From Podaxis mareebaensis (Eukaryota; Basidiomycota; Agaricomycetes; Agaricales; Agaricaceae), in contig JAEUWP010000172.1 in NCBI GenBank assembly GCA_018524725.1, positions 1 to 53,569 on the forward strand: 53,569 nucleotides of DNA, read 5' to 3'. Shown piece after piece: positions 24,498 through 34,650 of this stretch (position 1 is the first letter of the stretch; every line of letters starts with the position of its first letter). The notes under the pieces are model-generated. The model saw only the letters and a list, made by a program, of their open reading frames with translations. It was not told where the DNA came from and searched no databases. The position numbers and the translations under genes are program-made.

Positions 24498-25001
24498 TCA
24501 CAGAGCCGCCCAATAGCTTGCCCCACCGTTGATCGAATTTCGATTACTTGGAATATTACTCCAGCAATCTCGCATGATTTCCCAGATGTGGTCTGCGAGC
24601 TCTGGTGCCTTGCCGTGCTCCGGTCTAGCTGGCCTTATCCTACAGATCACCGTCGAGATGACAGTGATATCTCGAGGAAACCCGTAGTAAGGAACGTGAC
24701 CTGGTGAACGCCTGGTGAAGATATTCATATACTCGAGTATATCAGCGCCGTTGAGCGATCCTATCCCGAGTATAATGGAGGCGAATGAGTAACCATTTGA
24801 CTGTCCTCGGCATCCTCGACCATTTCTGTAAGCAGTCCAGCGTGCTGTACCCCGGACGTGGGTCATCACTTCCAAGCGTTGTCGGATGGGGGGCCACCGC
24901 GTCTGGTTCGGAGTAACGTCACTCGAAGGTCGTCCGTGAGTTAGGATGAGAAAGGCATGGGTTCTACGTGTAGATGGCTGCATTTTGCAAAACCGTGGCA
25001 T
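24498..25001 (-). pseudogene. Decayed protein-kinase C-lobe fragment (receptor-kinase type)
   Basis: The translation contains pieces of the C-lobe in the right order: GTARWTA (activation-loop end, GTxRWMAPE in intact kinases), YSFASIIL (cf. VYSLASVMFE), PYYGFPRDITVISTVI (cf. PYYQFRSDYTVIAKVI), ELADHIWEIMRDCW (cf. EFTEHMWKIMQDCW) and a remnant of PSDRPT (PSNRNSI). These match the kinase of the NACHT-kinase gene at 49463-53230. The APE motif is lost (RWTAYRNG), the DFG seems eroded to THG (ILTHGRPSS), and no Gly-rich loop, VAIK lysine or HRD is found upstream. The unspliced reading carries extra residues between ASIIL and NIFTRR, as if an intron lost its sites. This is a non-functional remnant of a related gene. 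Confidence 0.75.
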
Positions 25002-25599
25002 AATGATTAATCCAAGTCAAACACTGATACAGGCCACAGAACAAAGCAAAGGACCAACACAGATACTTGAATACCGTAGTGCGCCGCATACAAGAGACGA
25101 ATCCAAATAAAAATAGTCTCAGTGAGGGTACCACGGATTTTGGACTCGAAAGAATTGTGTTGGATCTATAATTCAATTATCATGTATTTGAAATCCATAG
25201 CACCCTCCATGTCGCTCTTTCGTCCGGGTCCTCGGTGTGAGAAATTTTGATTCCGATGAGATTCAGAAGGACAGCAACGTCTTTTTTAACCCTCTCTTAG
25301 GAAAGAAGGAACAGGTGGTAGACATCTCGGAGACATAAACCACACAACCCAACTGGAATGAGAATCACAGGACGGTGTGGGGGATTTCAAGAGTCACACC
25401 ATCTAAGATCATCTCGGTGGGCTCCTATCACGAATCTCATATGCCATGTTAGTATTCGCGACCTCGAGGGAAGCTGTTAGGAGCCACCTATCAGATGTGA
25501 GAAATCGCTATACAAGCTCCCCCAACTTATGGCCAAAGTTCAGGTCTAGGCTAGCCTGACCATCGGCCCACCAACGCCCCCTCCCCCCCTCCGATTAAG
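25002..25599. other. Intergenic, no gene recognised
   Basis: Flanks the kinase remnant on its 5' side. It may hold more unrecognisable kinase or receptor debris. No motif found. Confidence 0.4.
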
Positions 25600-26269
25600 C
25601 GCTGGGTAGAGGGGTCTGGATTGCTGTGCGTCCACTTGGGCTCAAATGGACCTCGACATATGCGGTCGTCTCGGTTATAGCATGAATCCCGTGTGCACAA
25701 GTCATTCAAAGGTATTATTTGGAGATCACATCATCTTAGTGCTCACGATAGAGCACATAATGTGGGACACGCAGGCAGGTGATGTCGTTCATTCACCCTT
25801 CCAGGCTGCTGTCTCAAGTTCACGGCAGCAGGTCCGCCCAATCAGCCTTTCCGATGCGATGTCTTCTGATGCGACATATCACATGTCACCGCATCGTGCA
25901 TCTGCATCCGCAGGAGATATCTTCTTATAGTTATAGGTTTGTAGAAAACCAATGACACGGTCGACTCTACTTCCCTCCACTCTTTATCCTCCGAACCTCC
26001 AATCTCTCAAGGTGCATTCCAACCTCGGAATGCGCCGACACAGATCTTCTTGGGTTCAAGGTCTTTTACCTCTCAGAGGACTGATTGGATCACGATGGCT
26101 CAAACACCGCCCTGCCACTGAATTCACTACTTAACAATCCTGCGGTCTCCTTGCGTTACGTTATATCCGGCACCTTTGACCTCCGCTTCGACGCTTCCCC
26201 CAGTTTCAACGACCCTGACCTTCTCAATACTCCAAAGGATGCGCCTATAAATAAGTGCCGCACCAGATG

Positions 26270-26672
26270 AGGTACGAACCTGGTGCGAATTCTTGTGCAT
26301 CGTGACGAGTCACGGGCCCGGACCACTCAACGCGCGACTACATCACCAACCACCACGGCGCGAGACCAGAATCGTGCCAAGACTACGCCTCTACAGCGTT
26401 CAGACTCGCAATATCCCACCCACCCTCCCTCGAAGACGACTACATGGCGAGGCTGAAGGCATACGCATGGCAGCGACCCGTCAGCGTTCCTCCTTTCGCC
26501 TCGTAGCCCTGGGTCTTGGCGAGCCCCCTGGCCTCCAACGACCACTCCCACTCACACATGCAGTCGTCCTCTGAGTACCTTCCCATTCGAGTACCACCTT
26601 TTCCATGTATTGGCGCATTTAACGGAATAGATATTCTTCTTCCTTACCTTACCCGTCACGCACAAGCACTAG
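26270..26672. mobile_element. Possible insertion of about 0.4 kb present only in arm A
   Basis: Relative to arm B, about 430 bp is extra between ctcaatac (26225-26232) and the block containing gaagaacaagtactcttctg (about 26675). Its ends show a weak inverted match (cttgtgcatcgtgacg near 26292; cgtcacgcacaag near 26654). No protein is recognised inside. Call is tentative. Confidence 0.3.
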
Positions 26673-27177
26673 AATGAAGAACAAGTACTCTTCTGGGATC
26701 GACATCATGGCTTTGTAGCGTTCTAGACTCGACAAAAGTGTCGTGATTTAGCCAGCCTAAGTCCTATCTATGTCCCATGCTTTGCAATCCTCGTCGCAAG
26801 TGATGCAGGAGTTGGATGCCAAGGAGCTCTATTAAGTACAGGTACGATCAGTTTTCAATGTCCAGACGTACAGAATGATAACGGTGATGTTCTTTTTACG
26901 ACTTCGACCGATAAATCTGTATATCGCATATCAACTCCATGATCAGAGGTTTTGTTCCATACTGCCTGTCGATATATTTTGGCAGAGTTCTCCGGAGGAC
27001 TACAGTTCCGAACCATCCTTCATGACACGCACGCTGCAGTCTTGAGCATATGACCAATCTGGTTGAAACAGGCAGATACAAGCCCAATATAATGTCGATG
27101 AATAGGTTACCAAAGTTCCCCAGACGTTCTTTGCCGCGCGTTCTCTCTTCCTTTCAACATACAAACGAAGTACTTTT

Positions 27178-28649
27178 ATGTGCGTATCACGACCATACAT
27201 GATAGTTGGGGACGGTACCGATTGTAACCATTCTCATGACAGGAAGCAAACCTCCGGAGGAATCAAACCCAGGGCCGTATACTTCGGCAACTACCCTAAC
27301 ACCGACAAAAACAAAGTCGGCCTTCGCATCTCGAATGGCGCTGCTGGCCAAACTGGACTAATCGGCGCATGGGCGGACTCATTCATCAATTACATGGTCC
27401 AACGAAAAAACCATGAACCTTTTGTGGTGAGTGGCACCTTACATTTGGTTTACGACGAAGGATACATAACTGATTCCTGGTAATCATTAGGTCGAATGGT
27501 ATCTAGGTGATACCACGGAGAGCATTGCATTCTTAGAGAACAAGATTATCGACGCAGCTGTCACGTATAATGAAGCAGCAGAACGTCAGTTGTATGAGAC
27601 CGGAGCTTTATCTGCGTGGCTATACGGATTCCGTGTAGGTTCTTTCTCTGCACTCGGAGGGCTGAGAAAATAGGGTGATCTTAATTAATATCTAGGATCA
27701 CTTCTATCTCGTTGGACCGAAGGAAAACCCAGCCAAGCTCAAGAAAGACGATGACATCTTGGGCATGATTAGGCGCATCGTAAGGACGGGCAATGAGCAT
27801 CTCGTGGTAAGAGATCAGTGCCGTCAACTGTTCGATATAGCTCACAGAGATCGCAAACGACGCACACACAGAACCCTCCCAAAAACGGACCTCCTACGCG
27901 TTTCCTCTCACGGTACGACAAGAGTGCAACTAACATCAAGGAGAGTGAACTATTCATCAAAATCGGTCAGGTGGGTGTACCTTCAATCCACACTATGAGG
28001 GTCGTCGATCAACGCTGCTCAGGTGCCTTGGGCATATGTCTACTCCAAGTGGTACCACCAGTACCCCCGATATCCAATCGAGGCTCTCAGGGCTGCAGCC
28101 ATGCTCGGCGAATACACGCTCACAGACCGAGGGATCTGGCTGTCTTCTACCGAAGAGGTTCGCTGTCGCCTCGAGGTTTACAAGGAGGGGCAAGATGACG
28201 AGACGGATTTGCTGCTTGACCCTGCACGTGTCCTCGTCGCCAAGACTGAAAACTTGCTGGATGCGGAGATAGGCAAGGCATTTGTCGATTGGGTCCAGTT
28301 GTACGACCCGAAGAACAAGGATGGGGGACAATACGTGGTGGAACATTTCACAGGATTCGGGCAGACGGTGGAACCGAAGGTCCCGTTGTATACGATGGCG
28401 CCGCAAAACTGGAAGCCTGATGAGAGTGGCCAAGGGCAAGACAAAGGGAAAGACAAGGAGAAAGACAAAGGGCGGGACGAGGGGAAGGACGAAGAACGAG
28501 ACGAAGAGGATGATGATGATGACGACTCTGACTGCGGTTGTCACGGCCATAATCTGTGTTACAGACATAGTCATGGATATGGTTACGAGTATAACTATGG
28601 GCATGGTTATGGGCATAACCACGGCCATTATTATGGCTACCAGTATTGA
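27178..28649 (+). CDS. Tailed TupA-like binding protein without signal peptide, arm A
   Basis: Homolog of the secreted protein at 9912-11158, same exon layout. Blocks: KVGLRISNGAAGQTGLIGAW, VEWYLGDTTESIAFLENK, VTYNEAAE, DHFYLVGPKENPAKL, PPTRFLSRYDKSATNIKES, IGQ joined to VPWAYVYSKWYHQYPRYPI, and LGEYTLTDRGIWLSS. No signal peptide is encoded. The frame opens at 27178 (MCVSRPYM), but that stretch (gtgcgt to catgacag, 27180-27242) looks like an intron, so the true start may be an ATG split by it or may have been lost. After NWKPDESGQ a tail follows: Lys/Asp/Glu repeats, an Asp run, then CGCHGHNLC and repeated HGYGY-type units. Compared with arm B, one extra T near 28646 stops the frame early, removing the last residues. 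Cytosolic metal or oxyanion binding is an inference. Confidence 0.8.
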
Positions 28650-28750
28650 ATACGATCATCGCTGGTAAATGGATGTACTGTAAACGGAACAAATTCGATG
28701 ATGACTCCTTTATGAAGTGGGCCTCAGATAGCTCTCCTGTCGCAAAGCGT

Positions 28751-29290
28751 CTTGCTTATCAGCAAGGTCGTTGTTCGCAAACTGTTCGTTTTCTCTCAGT
28801 TTCCGACCTGGACTCTGTTCATGTTGTTAGCGGCAGACAGGTCTTCCTGTTGAAGAGACAACGGTAAAGAATGGTCCTCCAACCAGGAACCACAAGCCCG
28901 GGCCCAAAGGTATGTTTCTCCTGCTTCCGCATTGGTCCAAGTAAAGAGATAGCCAGAAACTCACGGGTGCGAGGGACCAACGATTCGGCATTTTCTGTTG
29001 GAACGAACAGCGTGTTTTGCATTATAATCAACAAATAAGACCCAGACTGGAGGCACCAATGAAGGTCATGGCATACGAATGATCAATATCCCTTGGAGTG
29101 TTTAATCCGAAAAACTTGGAGCATCACATTGTTCAACAACGGTCACCGCATCTTGCTCGCCCCCAGTGGCACCAACGAAGTTGATTTCAAAGACTGTCCC
29201 CCTTTTTATTTAAGTGGTCCGAGTAAGGGCGTGTTCCGGATGGAATGGAGGGCGGGGAATGGGAAGGAGGAATGAGATGATATAGGTCAC
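28751..29290. other. Unassigned sequence between arm A and the LINE fragment
   Basis: Similarity to arm B fades after about 28750. No gene recognised up to the 5'-truncated retrotransposon. Confidence 0.4.
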
Positions 29291-29950
29291 TAGAAGAAAA
29301 GGGGTCGGATGTGCAGGAAGCATGTGCAACTCTATTGCCCAGTAGCTCCGAAATCACTACAACCTGCACCTCCAGACGTACACGAGAACGCATCCTAACT
29401 GAATGGACCCGCCGATGGAAAAACCAGATCCAAACAGGGAAATATGCCTGTGCCAACCGCATTCCACCATCCCTCCAACCAACTAGCCACTTCCGGGATT
29501 TAGAAGAAAAAAGAGAGGTGTTTGGACGAGTTCTTCAATGCAGGACAGGGCACGGATACTTCGGGGATTACTACCGGTCAGCTGTACCATCAGAAAGCAT
29601 CACATGCCCATGTGGGGAAGACCTACAAACACGCAACCACATCATCTGCTCGTGCCCCAAATATGACCAACATCGTCACATACTCCGCGGCGTCTCAGCA
29701 ACCCTATACCTCCCAGATATCCTGGGAACAAAGGAAGGGATAACTGCGCTTGCCGAATTCATGGAAAAATCAGGTGCCTTCACCAAAACCGGCAAAGGAC
29801 CACCAGAACAGAAAATGCCCACTGCCGAAGACATACCACTAGACCAATTCCGAGGAGAGGACCCTGAGGAGGACGAGGACCAACCATGACGCACCCACTG
29901 GACACAACGCTTATTTTCTCAAACTAACTCCATCTCTACGTTATTCACAA
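29291..29950 (+). mobile_element. 5'-truncated non-LTR retrotransposon (LINE) fragment
   Basis: A 192-codon frame (29311-29889) matches the C-terminal end of fungal LINE reverse-transcriptase polyproteins. It has RTRERILTEWTRRWK, FGRVLQCRTGHGYFGDYYR, then the cysteine/histidine cluster CPCGEDLQTRNHIICSCPKY typical of the region after RNase H, and ends in an acidic tail with EDPEEDEDQP. The polymerase (YxDD) and endonuclease parts are absent, consistent with 5' truncation on integration. No clear poly(A) is visible. It lies between the two arms of the segmental duplication, so it could have inserted there after duplication or helped to mediate it. Confidence 0.75.
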
Positions 29951-31049
29951 AATTTACCCATGATCCTATGATTCCTTGATTCTTTGACTATGACTATTCG
30001 CAGTAACAGCACGACGCATTTACATCAGTATAACCAGTAGATCTCTTACTTCAACCGGACTACTCCACACACCACCTCAGAACCCCACATATTTACTTAG
30101 ATACCACCCTGCCGAGGGGCGTAGTTACCTAGTACGCGCCCACCGCGTCTTAGCAGTTAGTTTGCTTGTAGCGGTATAGAAATGCAGAATACAACAACAA
30201 CAACAGCAGGAAGCATGTGAATAAGAAGGTATTGTGTATCAATGGGATGAGGGCGACGATATTGTAGCACGTGTCAAAGATGGCTATCCTGGGGTTAATC
30301 TGTGAGAACACAGACAAAGAACGAGCACAAGATATCAAAATGCTCGCAGAGCTGATGCTGCCTCCACCGTCCTCGTCATAATTTGTTTTAAGGTTTTGAG
30401 CTTGAGAATACCATCTCACATCCGGAATGAAGGAAGTAAATTGTCAAGGATGTTTACATTGGTTCAAGACGCTGTGGACGGTACGCATGGAAGTGAACTC
30501 GATGTATCTTACTAGAGTCAATGAACTTCATTGAGTAAAATCGTAATCCAGAATGCACATTGTACAAGAAGATAAACATCCGTCACCATGTTCTGTAGGT
30601 TGTGAAGGGGTGAATATCTCATCATGTTTTCCCTCCTCCTTTGTCGAAGAAAATCCAGTCTCGGTAATTGTTTACACTTATAGAATTTCATTGTGTCCCC
30701 ACGATGGCAATTGTGGACGGGCAAATATGGTCTACGAAGGGCATCGGTAAATATGTATGCATTGTCGGATGGTATACATTGAGGTTTTCCTGTGCTGGAA
30801 CCCGTCCATGGACTCTAGGTTGCATATGTTGTCGCTCTACTCAGTAGTTGACGATGAAGTTCATAATTTTGTACCCGTGGAATCTAGCCACGTTCCCATC
30901 GAGCACACTTCACTACGCGAATACATTATTCTTGTGTTTATCAGTCGTTCCGTAATCGAACTCTCACCATCTTTCCCTAGATTGAGCTGAATAGTGTCCT
31001 TGAATGCCAATGGGACTTCCGACGTAAAGGCGTGAATGTACGTACCTTA
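29951..31049. other. Unassigned sequence between LINE fragment and arm B
   Basis: About 1.1 kb, AT-richer than the surroundings, with only short frames of no known family. It may include the LINE 3' UTR. Confidence 0.4.
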
Positions 31050-31796
31050 GTCCTTGTCATGCTGACTTTGGATCTTACACACGGTCATCTTGCTTATAGC
31101 AGGAGTCCCGAATGTACAAGTGCTTCAGATATTGTTTCGAGATCACAGCATTATAGTACTCGAAAGTTGCGGCTGAAAAGGACAGAATAACTGAAGCAGG
31201 CTGAGGTCGTTTCATCCAGTCCTCAAGAACACAGGTTCCTAACAAGATCGCAAAAATACCTGGACTACCACGCCTAATCCGGAACAAGGGCGTTCACCCA
31301 TCCTTCCAGGCTGCTGCTGCCTGAAGTTTTGAGTGAGAGGAGGTGCGCCCAATAAGCCCTTCCTGTGTGATGTCTTCCGATAACGTATCTCAGACACTCT
31401 CCGGATTGATATCTACAGAAGACGTCTACTTAATGGTTTGGCGAGATTCAATGCCACAATCAACTCTACTTCCCGCACACTCGCCACCTCGGCGAGCTCC
31501 GATCTCTTGAACTTGCTTATCTCGATTTTGGACACAAGACTCCAACACCTAAGTTGATCTGCCTGGGCCCAGAGTCCTTTTGCCGCTGAGGACTGATTTT
31601 ACCACGATGAGTCCAAGTTCAAACATCGCCTTGCTATTGCGACACAAGAAATTCATCAGTAATGCAGTACTCTATTAACCATACGTCATATCGGCACCTA
31701 CAACTTCCGCCTCGAATTTCTCACTGTTTCGAGAACCCTGACCTTCTCAATACGTCGAAGCCGATCAAGAAACAGAATACAAGCATTCTTCTGCTA

Positions 31797-32185
31797 CTAT
31801 GGGCTGCCCGTAGTTCGAACGTGCCCGAACTTCGAACGAGCATTTGTATCTCACCGAGTTCCACTTCTTCCTGCATAAAATTGGGAAAGGTGCATCTTAT
31901 AACCATCCAAAACATTATGCGAGCATTTATTCTCTATTTTTCCGAGTGGTTGAGAAGAGCATTGAGAGGTCTGAAAGTCACTCAAAGTCACGCTAGCCGA
32001 AGGAGGCCGCGTCGGAGATCAAAAATTTTGATGGAGTTCTATGGTAAGTACTTACCCTGATGGTCTAATAGAATGCTGTCATCCATCAGACGGGCTTTGA
32101 ATTTATCGCCTGAGAAACAAGTGAGTCAAGGGACTGATGTGACCGTTCGAAGTTCGGGCACGTTCGAACTACGGGCAGCCCATAG
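31797..32185. mobile_element. 389-bp MITE with perfect 42-bp terminal inverted repeats
   Basis: The left end (31797-31838) begins ctatgggctgcccgtagttc, and its exact reverse complement occupies 32144-32185. The element is flanked on both sides by TA (31795-31796 and 32186-32187), the target-site duplication typical of Tc1/mariner-type elements. Arm A of the segmental duplication lacks it: there cttctgggatcgacatcatg is continuous where arm B reads cttctgcta, element, ttgacacaac. That gives an empty-site comparison. No transposase is encoded, so it is a non-autonomous element. Confidence 0.9.
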
Positions 32186-32692
32186 TATTGACACAACGGC
32201 TTTGGAGCTTCCTAAACTCAACGAGGATGCTGTGGTTTAGCTAATTTAAGCCCTCTCTAAGACCCATGCATTATGTACAATTCTCGTCACAAATGATGGA
32301 GCTTCAGGAATTGAATGTAAAAGTAACTCAATTACAGGTTCGATCAGTTATCAATGTCCAGACGTGCAGCATGGTAATGGTAATGTGTATGTGATCTTTT
32401 CTCCCAACTTGGGTCGATAAATCTGTTTATAGCCTTATCAACATCGATGATCAGAGGTTTAACTCCATGCTGCCTGTCGATATATCCTGACAGAGTTCTC
32501 CGGAGGCACACTCCTAATCATCCTTCATGTCAAACGAACCGCAGCCAGCGGCCTTGGACATATGATCGATCTGATTGAAACAGGCAGGTAACAGGCCAAT
32601 ATAATGTCGATGAATAAGTTACCACAGGTCCCCAGACATCCTTCTCCACGCGTTCTCTCTTACTTTCAACACACAAACGAGATAGTTCCCTT

Positions 32693-34192
32693 ATGTGCGT
32701 ATCACGACCACACATGATACTTCGGGATGGTATCGATTGTAACCACACCTATGGCAGGAAGCAAAGCCCCGGAGGAGTCGAACCCAGGGCCGTATACTTC
32801 GGCGACTATCCTAACACCGATAAAAGCAAAGTCGGCCTTCGCATCTCGAATGGCGGTGCCGGCCAATCTGGACTGATCGGTGCATGGGCGGACTCGTTCA
32901 TCAACTACATGGTCCGACGGAAAAACCATGAACCTTTTGTGGTAGGTGGCACCCTACATTTAGTATACGACCAAGGATATACGACTTATTCCTGGTAATC
33001 AATAGGTCGAATGGCATCTAGGTGACACCACGGAGAGCATTACGTTCTTAGAGAAAAAAGTCGTCGATGTTGCTGTCACATATAATGAGGCAGCAGAGCG
33101 TCAGTTGTATGAGATCGGAGCTTTATCTGCGTGGTTATACGGATTTCGCGTATGTTTTTCTCTGTGCGTCAGAGGAGCAAGGACATATAATGATCTCGGT
33201 TAATGTCTAGGATCACTTCTATCTCGTTGGACCGAAGGAAAATCCAGCTAAGCTCAGGAAGAGCGAGAAGATCTTGAGTATGATTAGGCACATCGTAAGG
33301 ACGGGGAATGAGCATCTCGTGGTAAGAGATCAGCACAGCCAAACTGTTCGATATAGCTCACCGGAATCGCAAACAACGTATATACAGAACCCTCCAAAGA
33401 AGGGCCCTCCGACGCGTTTCCTTTCGCGATACGACAAGAGTGCAACTAATATCAAGGAGAGTGAACTATTCATCAAAATCGGTCAGGTGGGTGTACCTTC
33501 AATCCACACTATGAGGGTCGTCAATCAACGTTGTACAGGTGCCTTGGGCATATGTCTACTCCAAGTGGTACCACCAATACCCCCGATTCCCCATTGAGGC
33601 GCTCAGGGCTGCAGCCATGCTCGGCGAATACACACTCACAGACCGAGGGATCTGGCTTTCTTCCACCGAAGACGTTCGTTGTCGCCTCGAGATTTACAGG
33701 GAGGGACAAGATGACGAGACGGATTTGCTGCTCAACCCTGCACATGTCCTCGTTGCCAAGACTGAGAACTTGCTGAATGCGGATATTGGCAAGGCATTTA
33801 TCGATTGGGTCCAGTTGTACGACCCGAGGAACAAGGATGGGGGACAATACGTGGTGGAACATTTCACAGGATTCGGGCAGACGGTGGAACCAAAGGTCCC
33901 GTTGTATACGATGGCGCCGCAAAACTGGAAGCCTGATGAGAGTGGCCAAGAGAAAGATAAAGGGAAAGACAAGGAGAAAGACAAAGGGCGGGACAAGAGG
34001 AAGGACGAAGAACGAGACGAAGAGGATGATGATGATGATGATGATTGCGACTCTGGCTGCGGGTGCCACGGGCATAATCTGTGTCACAGGCATAATCATG
34101 GATACGGTTACGGGTATAACTATGGGCATGGTTATGGGCATAACCACGGTCATTATTACGGTTACCCGTATGAATACGACCATCGCTGGTGA
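32693..34192 (+). CDS. Tailed TupA-like binding protein without signal peptide, arm B
   Basis: Duplicate of the gene at 27178-28649, with the same exons and the same lack of a signal peptide. The frame opens at 32693 (MCVSRPHM), where a probable intron (gtgcgt to atggcag) lies before the first conserved block. Core blocks: KVGLRISNGGAGQSGLIGAW, DTTESITFLEKK, VTYNEAAE, GPKENPAKL, GPPTRFLSRYDKSATNIKES, VPWAYVYSKWYHQYPRFPI, and EYTLTDRGIWLSS. The tail is intact: Lys/Asp/Glu repeats from about 33949, a run of seven Asp near 34024-34047, then a Cys/His/Gly/Tyr-rich end with about ten His and four Cys, finishing PYEYDHRW before TGA. The acceptor of the intron after EHLV has mutated relative to arm A (ctcacag to ctcaccg), but a downstream acceptor (tatatacag before AACCC) keeps the frame. 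Function unproven. Confidence 0.82.
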
Positions 34193-34290
34193 ATGGAATA
34201 TATAGTGGATGGAATGAATTCGATTGGTGACCGCGTTATGAAGTGGGGTTCGGATTGGGCTCTTGATCCAAGTTCTTCCGCTTCTTATGG

Positions 34291-34650
34291 GGCACAGCAT
34301 CCTGGTTTGTTGTTAGCGGGCTGTCCGCCCTGCTTTACGCTTGGCCTGAGTTCTCTTCGTCTTAGCCGCGGGATACTTTAGTGACAGGTTTTTTCCGTGG
34401 TCTGAATACTTTTTGGCTTTGTTTGCACTTCCCTCCCATCACAAACCCATGCAAATTGATCTTCTGTAAGTACTCAGATCAGATTTCGCCCCATTGCTCG
34501 ACACGAGTCGACTGGGAAGGCGCCTGGTCTCACGACCAAGCCGCAGCCTCGATTTGAGAAGTTTCAGGCCTGGCTGCTGTGGCCGCCGAAATCATGAGCT
34601 TCAGCATTATCATATCGACTGTGTAGTGTGCCTTTGCTTTCGCCTTTACC
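34291..34650. promoter_or_regulatory. Upstream region of P450 copy 1
   Basis: The last 60-100 bp before the ATG (gccgaaatcatgagctt and onwards) resemble the sequence before P450 copy 2 (gctgaaatcataagctc near 38040), so the duplication included the proximal promoter. No other feature recognised. Confidence 0.5.

Larger units (their letters stand above)
25600..28750 (+). repeat. Segmental duplication, arm A
   Basis: Matches about 31050-34290 in the same order and orientation, offset by about 5.5 kb. Anchors include ttatagca near 25675 versus 31094, ttcacccttccaggctgctg at about 25792 versus ttcacccatccttccaggctgctg at about 31294, gaccctgaccttctcaatac in both, and the whole TupA-like gene with its 5' and 3' flanks. 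The left part holds non-coding, diverged sequence; weak leucine-rich coding-like stretches (PNLQSLKVHSNLG) hint at an F-box/LRR relic. Confidence 0.8.
31050..34290 (+). repeat. Segmental duplication, arm B
   Basis: Same-orientation counterpart of 25600-28750. The TupA-like coding part is the best conserved; the 5' part is diverged and contains a MITE that arm A lacks. The copies end in related sequence containing atgaagtggg (about 28713 and 34239). Confidence 0.8.

Noticed and set aside
31662..32060. Open frame of 132 codons in arm B
   Set aside because: It runs into the MITE terminal repeat and has no homology; chance frame.
9912..34192. TupA-like genes as a recent bacterial transfer of an ABC operon
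   Set aside because: The genes have several introns, no permease or ATPase partner is present, and homologs are known in fungi generally.
33521..34300. 259-codon minus-strand hydrophobic frame over the TupA-like tail
   Set aside because: It is the complement of the Asp/His/Tyr/Gly-coding repeats, and the repeated Val/Ile/Met pattern is a by-product.
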